Below are positions 6,491 through 8,189 of a stretch of 8,189 nucleotides of DNA, piece by piece (positions within the stretch are counted from its first letter, which is position 1; each line of letters begins with the position of its first letter). Source of the DNA: Lachnospiraceae bacterium. GTDB taxonomy: Bacteria; Bacillota; Clostridia; Lachnospirales; Lachnospiraceae. The notes under the pieces are model-generated. The model ran no database searches and was not told the DNA's origin. It worked only from the letters and a program-made list of their open reading frames with translations. Location: assembly GCA_029068665.1 (NCBI GenBank), contig JAIECC010000219.1:1-8189 (forward strand), read 5' to 3'. A program made the position numbers and the translations under genes.

Positions 6491-6653
6491 ACTGCTCCTC
6501 AAACTGGTCCTTTCCCACAAAGCATAAAGGACACAGATAATCCTCCGGTACATCCTCCCATTTCGTTCCCGGTGGAATACCGCTTCCCGGATCCCCGGCC
6601 TCTTCATCATATACATATCCACATACCTTACAAATATATTGCATCCCGCTCAT
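6489..6653 (-). CDS. Rubredoxin (54 aa)
   Basis: A small one-iron electron carrier, read directly from the minus strand. The two cysteine knuckles are YICKVCGYVYD (C8, C11) and LCPLCFVGKDQF (C41, C44), and the core PGTKWEDVPEDY between them is typical of rubredoxins. The length of 54 residues is normal and every conserved residue expected is present. The start is the ATG at 6653, with AAGGAG only four bases upstream; M4 (6644) is an alternative, but its upstream site is too distant. It is the first gene of the POR cluster: its TAG overlaps the ribosome binding site of the gamma-delta gene, which starts 11 bases later, so co-expression is very likely. It may accept electrons from POR and could donate to rubrerythrin; both are inferences from position and known rubredoxin chemistry. 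Confidence 0.96.
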   Translation of the reverse strand: MSGMQYICKVCGYVYDEEAGDPGSGIPPGTKWEDVPEDYLCPLCFVGKDQFEEQ

Positions 6654-6707
6654 ACATCTCCTTTTTTCGTTTTTTTAAGTATGGGCTTATTTTCCAGATT
6701 TATGCAC
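6654..6707 (-). promoter_or_regulatory. A-rich leader upstream of the rubredoxin-POR genes
   Basis: This short gap lies between the upstream terminator and the rubredoxin start and must hold the promoter unless transcription reads through. I see only weak boxes, for example TTGTGC as a -35 candidate with no good -10 at proper spacing, and A-runs before the AAGGAG site. No clear operator is visible. Confidence 0.25.
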
Positions 6708-6745
6708 AAAAATACAGGCCGGCATTTTAACACCGACCTGTATTT
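6708..6745 (-). terminator. Intrinsic terminator after the membrane-protein gene
   Basis: On the minus strand AAATACAGGTCGG pairs with CCGGCCTGTATTT around a 10-base loop, and the 3' arm runs into TTTTT (6712-6708). The one imperfect position is a G-U pair in minus-strand RNA but a C-A mismatch in plus-strand RNA, so the hairpin favours the minus direction. It closes the two-gene unit at 6772-8189 and separates it from the rubredoxin-POR genes. Confidence 0.85.
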
Positions 6746-6771
6746 AAGTACATTATTTAATTCGAAGCACC

Positions 6772-7248
6772 TTAAGCCTCCTCCTTCTGCAATCCCCAAT
6801 ATCCTCCTATGACAAAGCAGAACAATGCAAATGCAAAAGTCTGAAAAGGTTTACAAAGCAATGTAACCGCCTGATTTAAAGCAGAAAGGCTGGCAAGCGC
6901 CTCAACTCCCATAGTTTTTCCTACGAGCATATTCTCAATGGTGGGTAGATAAGAAACGGTCAGAAACAATACAACACCAAACAGAACCAAAATTCCTGCG
7001 GTCATTTTTGTATTCTTGTGTTCTGCCATAAAGAGTAACCAAATTAATATTAAATACAAAATCAGTGGAATAACACTCTGGCAAAATGCGGCAATCGGTA
7101 TGGTTTTCGTTTCTAAAATCACTGTATCCACCACATATCGCTGCTTGACTACATATTGATTCAGGGTAATCAGTGCTGTAAGCAGTACAGTAAGCAATTG
7201 TATGGATGCTAATATGATGGACAATATCTTTGCTGTTTTCAGCTTCAT
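6772..7248 (-). CDS. Four-helix integral membrane protein of unknown function
   Basis: A 158-residue hydrophobic protein I do not recognise. Four membrane segments can be read at about residues 8-29, 52-75, 83-102 and 128-152. The positive N-terminus (MKLKTAK) favours an N-in topology, with both ends in the cytoplasm. The stretch between helices 1 and 2 (about 30-51) and the stretch between helices 3 and 4 (about 103-127) would then face outside; the latter contains ENMLVGKTMGVEALASL. The AEHKNTK loop between helices 2 and 3 would be cytoplasmic. There are no catalytic motifs and no clear signal peptidase site. AAGGAGG about eight bases before the ATG marks the start confidently. It lies 41 bases after the helical-protein gene and just before a terminator, so the two are probably co-transcribed. 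Confidence 0.75.
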   Translation of the reverse strand: MKLKTAKILSIILASIQLLTVLLTALITLNQYVVKQRYVVDTVILETKTIPIAAFCQSVIPLILYLILIWLLFMAEHKNTKMTAGILVLFGVVLFLTVSYLPTIENMLVGKTMGVEALASLSALNQAVTLLCKPFQTFAFALFCFVIGGYWGLQKEEA

Positions 7249-7289
7249 TGGTGTTCCTCCTTAATAATTGCTTTATGGCAGCAGACTAC

Positions 7290-8189
7290 CTAAATGCTTG
7301 TAACAAATTCCTCCAGCATTCCGTCCAAGTCCAGATACCACTGCTTCTTCTCTCTGGCAGACATATACGGATTCTCCTGTCCCAGATATGGCTGGTGCAG
7401 CTTGGTTTTGGCAACCGGTGCCAGATACATCCGGTTCACAATCTCCATTGGTGCAGGATATGTAAAGTATAAGCCCGGCTCCGGTTTTGGATGTTCCTCT
7501 CTCCACTTGGCATATTCTTTGGAAAAGTTCTTATACTCCGGCATTTCCATCTGCTGAACCATCTCCTGTGGCAGCAGATACTGCGCCAGACAATACAAGC
7601 CGTGGGCCTCTACACAAAGAACCTTCTTCATTGGAGCCATATCACTCCGCATATAAGACTTGCATACCTCTTGGAGCTGCTTCTGTGCTTCTGCCATATC
7701 CTCATGAAATAATGCAAGAAGATATGCTGTAGCAGCACGCTCCCACTGGGGTTTCTTCGTGGTTATGAATTTCTCTGCCTTGGGAAGTGCCTTCTTCAAC
7801 AATGCCCCTTCCTTATCCATGCCATTCTTTCGATACCACAATGCTATAAAAAGATTTCCCGCAACAAGGTAAAAAGGATAACCATTGGAAGTCAGACCTA
7901 ATTCAAAAGGAAACATCCGCTCTATGGAATCCACATCCCCGCAGGCGAAAGCACTTAGCAGATTCAAAAACAAAAAGCAATGGTCATATCCACTGGACAC
8001 AGAAGGCAGCAAATCATGCCGGTTTGTTTGAAAAATCAGGTTATTCAAGCCCTGCCAATCCTTTGCCTCCAAGCATTCTGCTAACCAGTGCTCATAATCC
8101 GGTTTTATTGCACTAATACTCTTAGCCTTTATCAACACCTGTATCAACGTGCTGCCCTGCTCTTCCGCCTTTGTCAAAAGCCGTTGATA
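7290..8189 (-). CDS. Mostly helical protein of unknown function, N-terminus outside the window
   Basis: The frame is open to the right edge (299 residues visible), so the gene starts beyond base 8189. A TTG at 8177 could be taken as a start, but the reading frame continues above it and no ribosome binding site can be judged. The sequence is rich in amphipathic helices, with repeated Leu/Ala segments such as FLNLLSAFACGD, AATAYLLALFHED and EAHGLYCLAQYLL, suggesting a helical-repeat fold. The C-terminal third contains a Pro/Tyr-rich stretch (PEPGLYFTYPAP) and ends EEFVTSI. No enzyme motif, signal peptide or membrane helix is visible. Its appearance faintly recalls Imm49-type immunity proteins of polymorphic toxin systems, which is only an impression. 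The membrane-protein gene follows after 41 bases. Confidence 0.7.
   Translation of the reverse strand, partial: YQRLLTKAEEQGSTLIQVLIKAKSISAIKPDYEHWLAECLEAKDWQGLNNLIFQTNRHDLLPSVSSGYDHCFLFLNLLSAFACGDVDSIERMFPFELGLTSNGYPFYLVAGNLFIALWYRKNGMDKEGALLKKALPKAEKFITTKKPQWERAATAYLLALFHEDMAEAQKQLQEVCKSYMRSDMAPMKKVLCVEAHGLYCLAQYLLPQEMVQQMEMPEYKNFSKEYAKWREEHPKPEPGLYFTYPAPMEIVNRMYLAPVAKTKLHQPYLGQENPYMSAREKKQWYLDLDGMLEEFVTSI

Noticed and set aside
6654..6707. Rex-type operator before rubredoxin
   Set aside because: Only a single TTGTGC half-site is present and no opposing TCACAA arm lies at the required distance.
8175..8177. TTG as the start codon of the right-edge gene
   Set aside because: The frame stays open through the remaining twelve bases to the window edge, so the TTG is more likely an internal leucine codon.

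Overview
The window looks like chromosomal DNA of an anaerobic, moderate-GC Gram-positive bacterium, most likely a clostridium of the Lachnospiraceae type. The reasons are strong GGAGG-type ribosome binding sites before nearly every gene, short gaps and overlapping stop/start codons, and an oxygen-sensitive gene set (2-oxoacid:ferredoxin oxidoreductase, rubredoxin, rubrerythrin). The genus is an inference; no rRNA or other marker gene is present.

Left end (1-1180, minus strand): a metallo-beta-lactamase-fold hydrolase followed by a nitroreductase that runs off the window. The two overlap by ATGA and should be translationally coupled. A divergent regulatory region (1181-1374) holds a near-consensus plus-strand promoter, a minus-strand -10 box and short palindromes. 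Next comes the only plus-strand gene (1375-2373), an orphan DRE-TIM aldolase/lyase-family protein, closed by a GC-rich hairpin that also faces the convergent rubrerythrin gene.

Centre (2482-6653, minus strand): the core of the window. In transcription order it encodes rubredoxin (54 aa), a gamma-delta fusion and an alpha-beta fusion of a pyruvate-type 2-oxoacid:ferredoxin oxidoreductase (POR), then rubrerythrin. The first three are tightly spaced with overlapping translation signals. Rubrerythrin follows after 77 bases, and no hairpin was seen between it and the POR genes. The parts suggest an electron chain: oxidative decarboxylation of a 2-oxoacid at the alpha-beta thiamine pyrophosphate site, transfer through the Fe-S centres of beta and delta to ferredoxin or the co-encoded rubredoxin, and possibly on to rubrerythrin for peroxide reduction. 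The enzyme classes are clear. The chain itself is inferred from gene order.

Right end (6772-8189, minus strand): a four-helix membrane protein preceded by an unrecognised, mostly helical protein whose N-terminus lies outside the window. They appear co-transcribed and end at a hairpin terminator at 6708-6745 that separates them from the rubredoxin-POR genes.

No tRNA, rRNA, CRISPR array, insertion sequence or phage gene was seen, and no stretch longer than 300 bases lacks a gene. The most notable points are the rubredoxin-POR-rubrerythrin clustering and the unusual two-gene fusion of POR.
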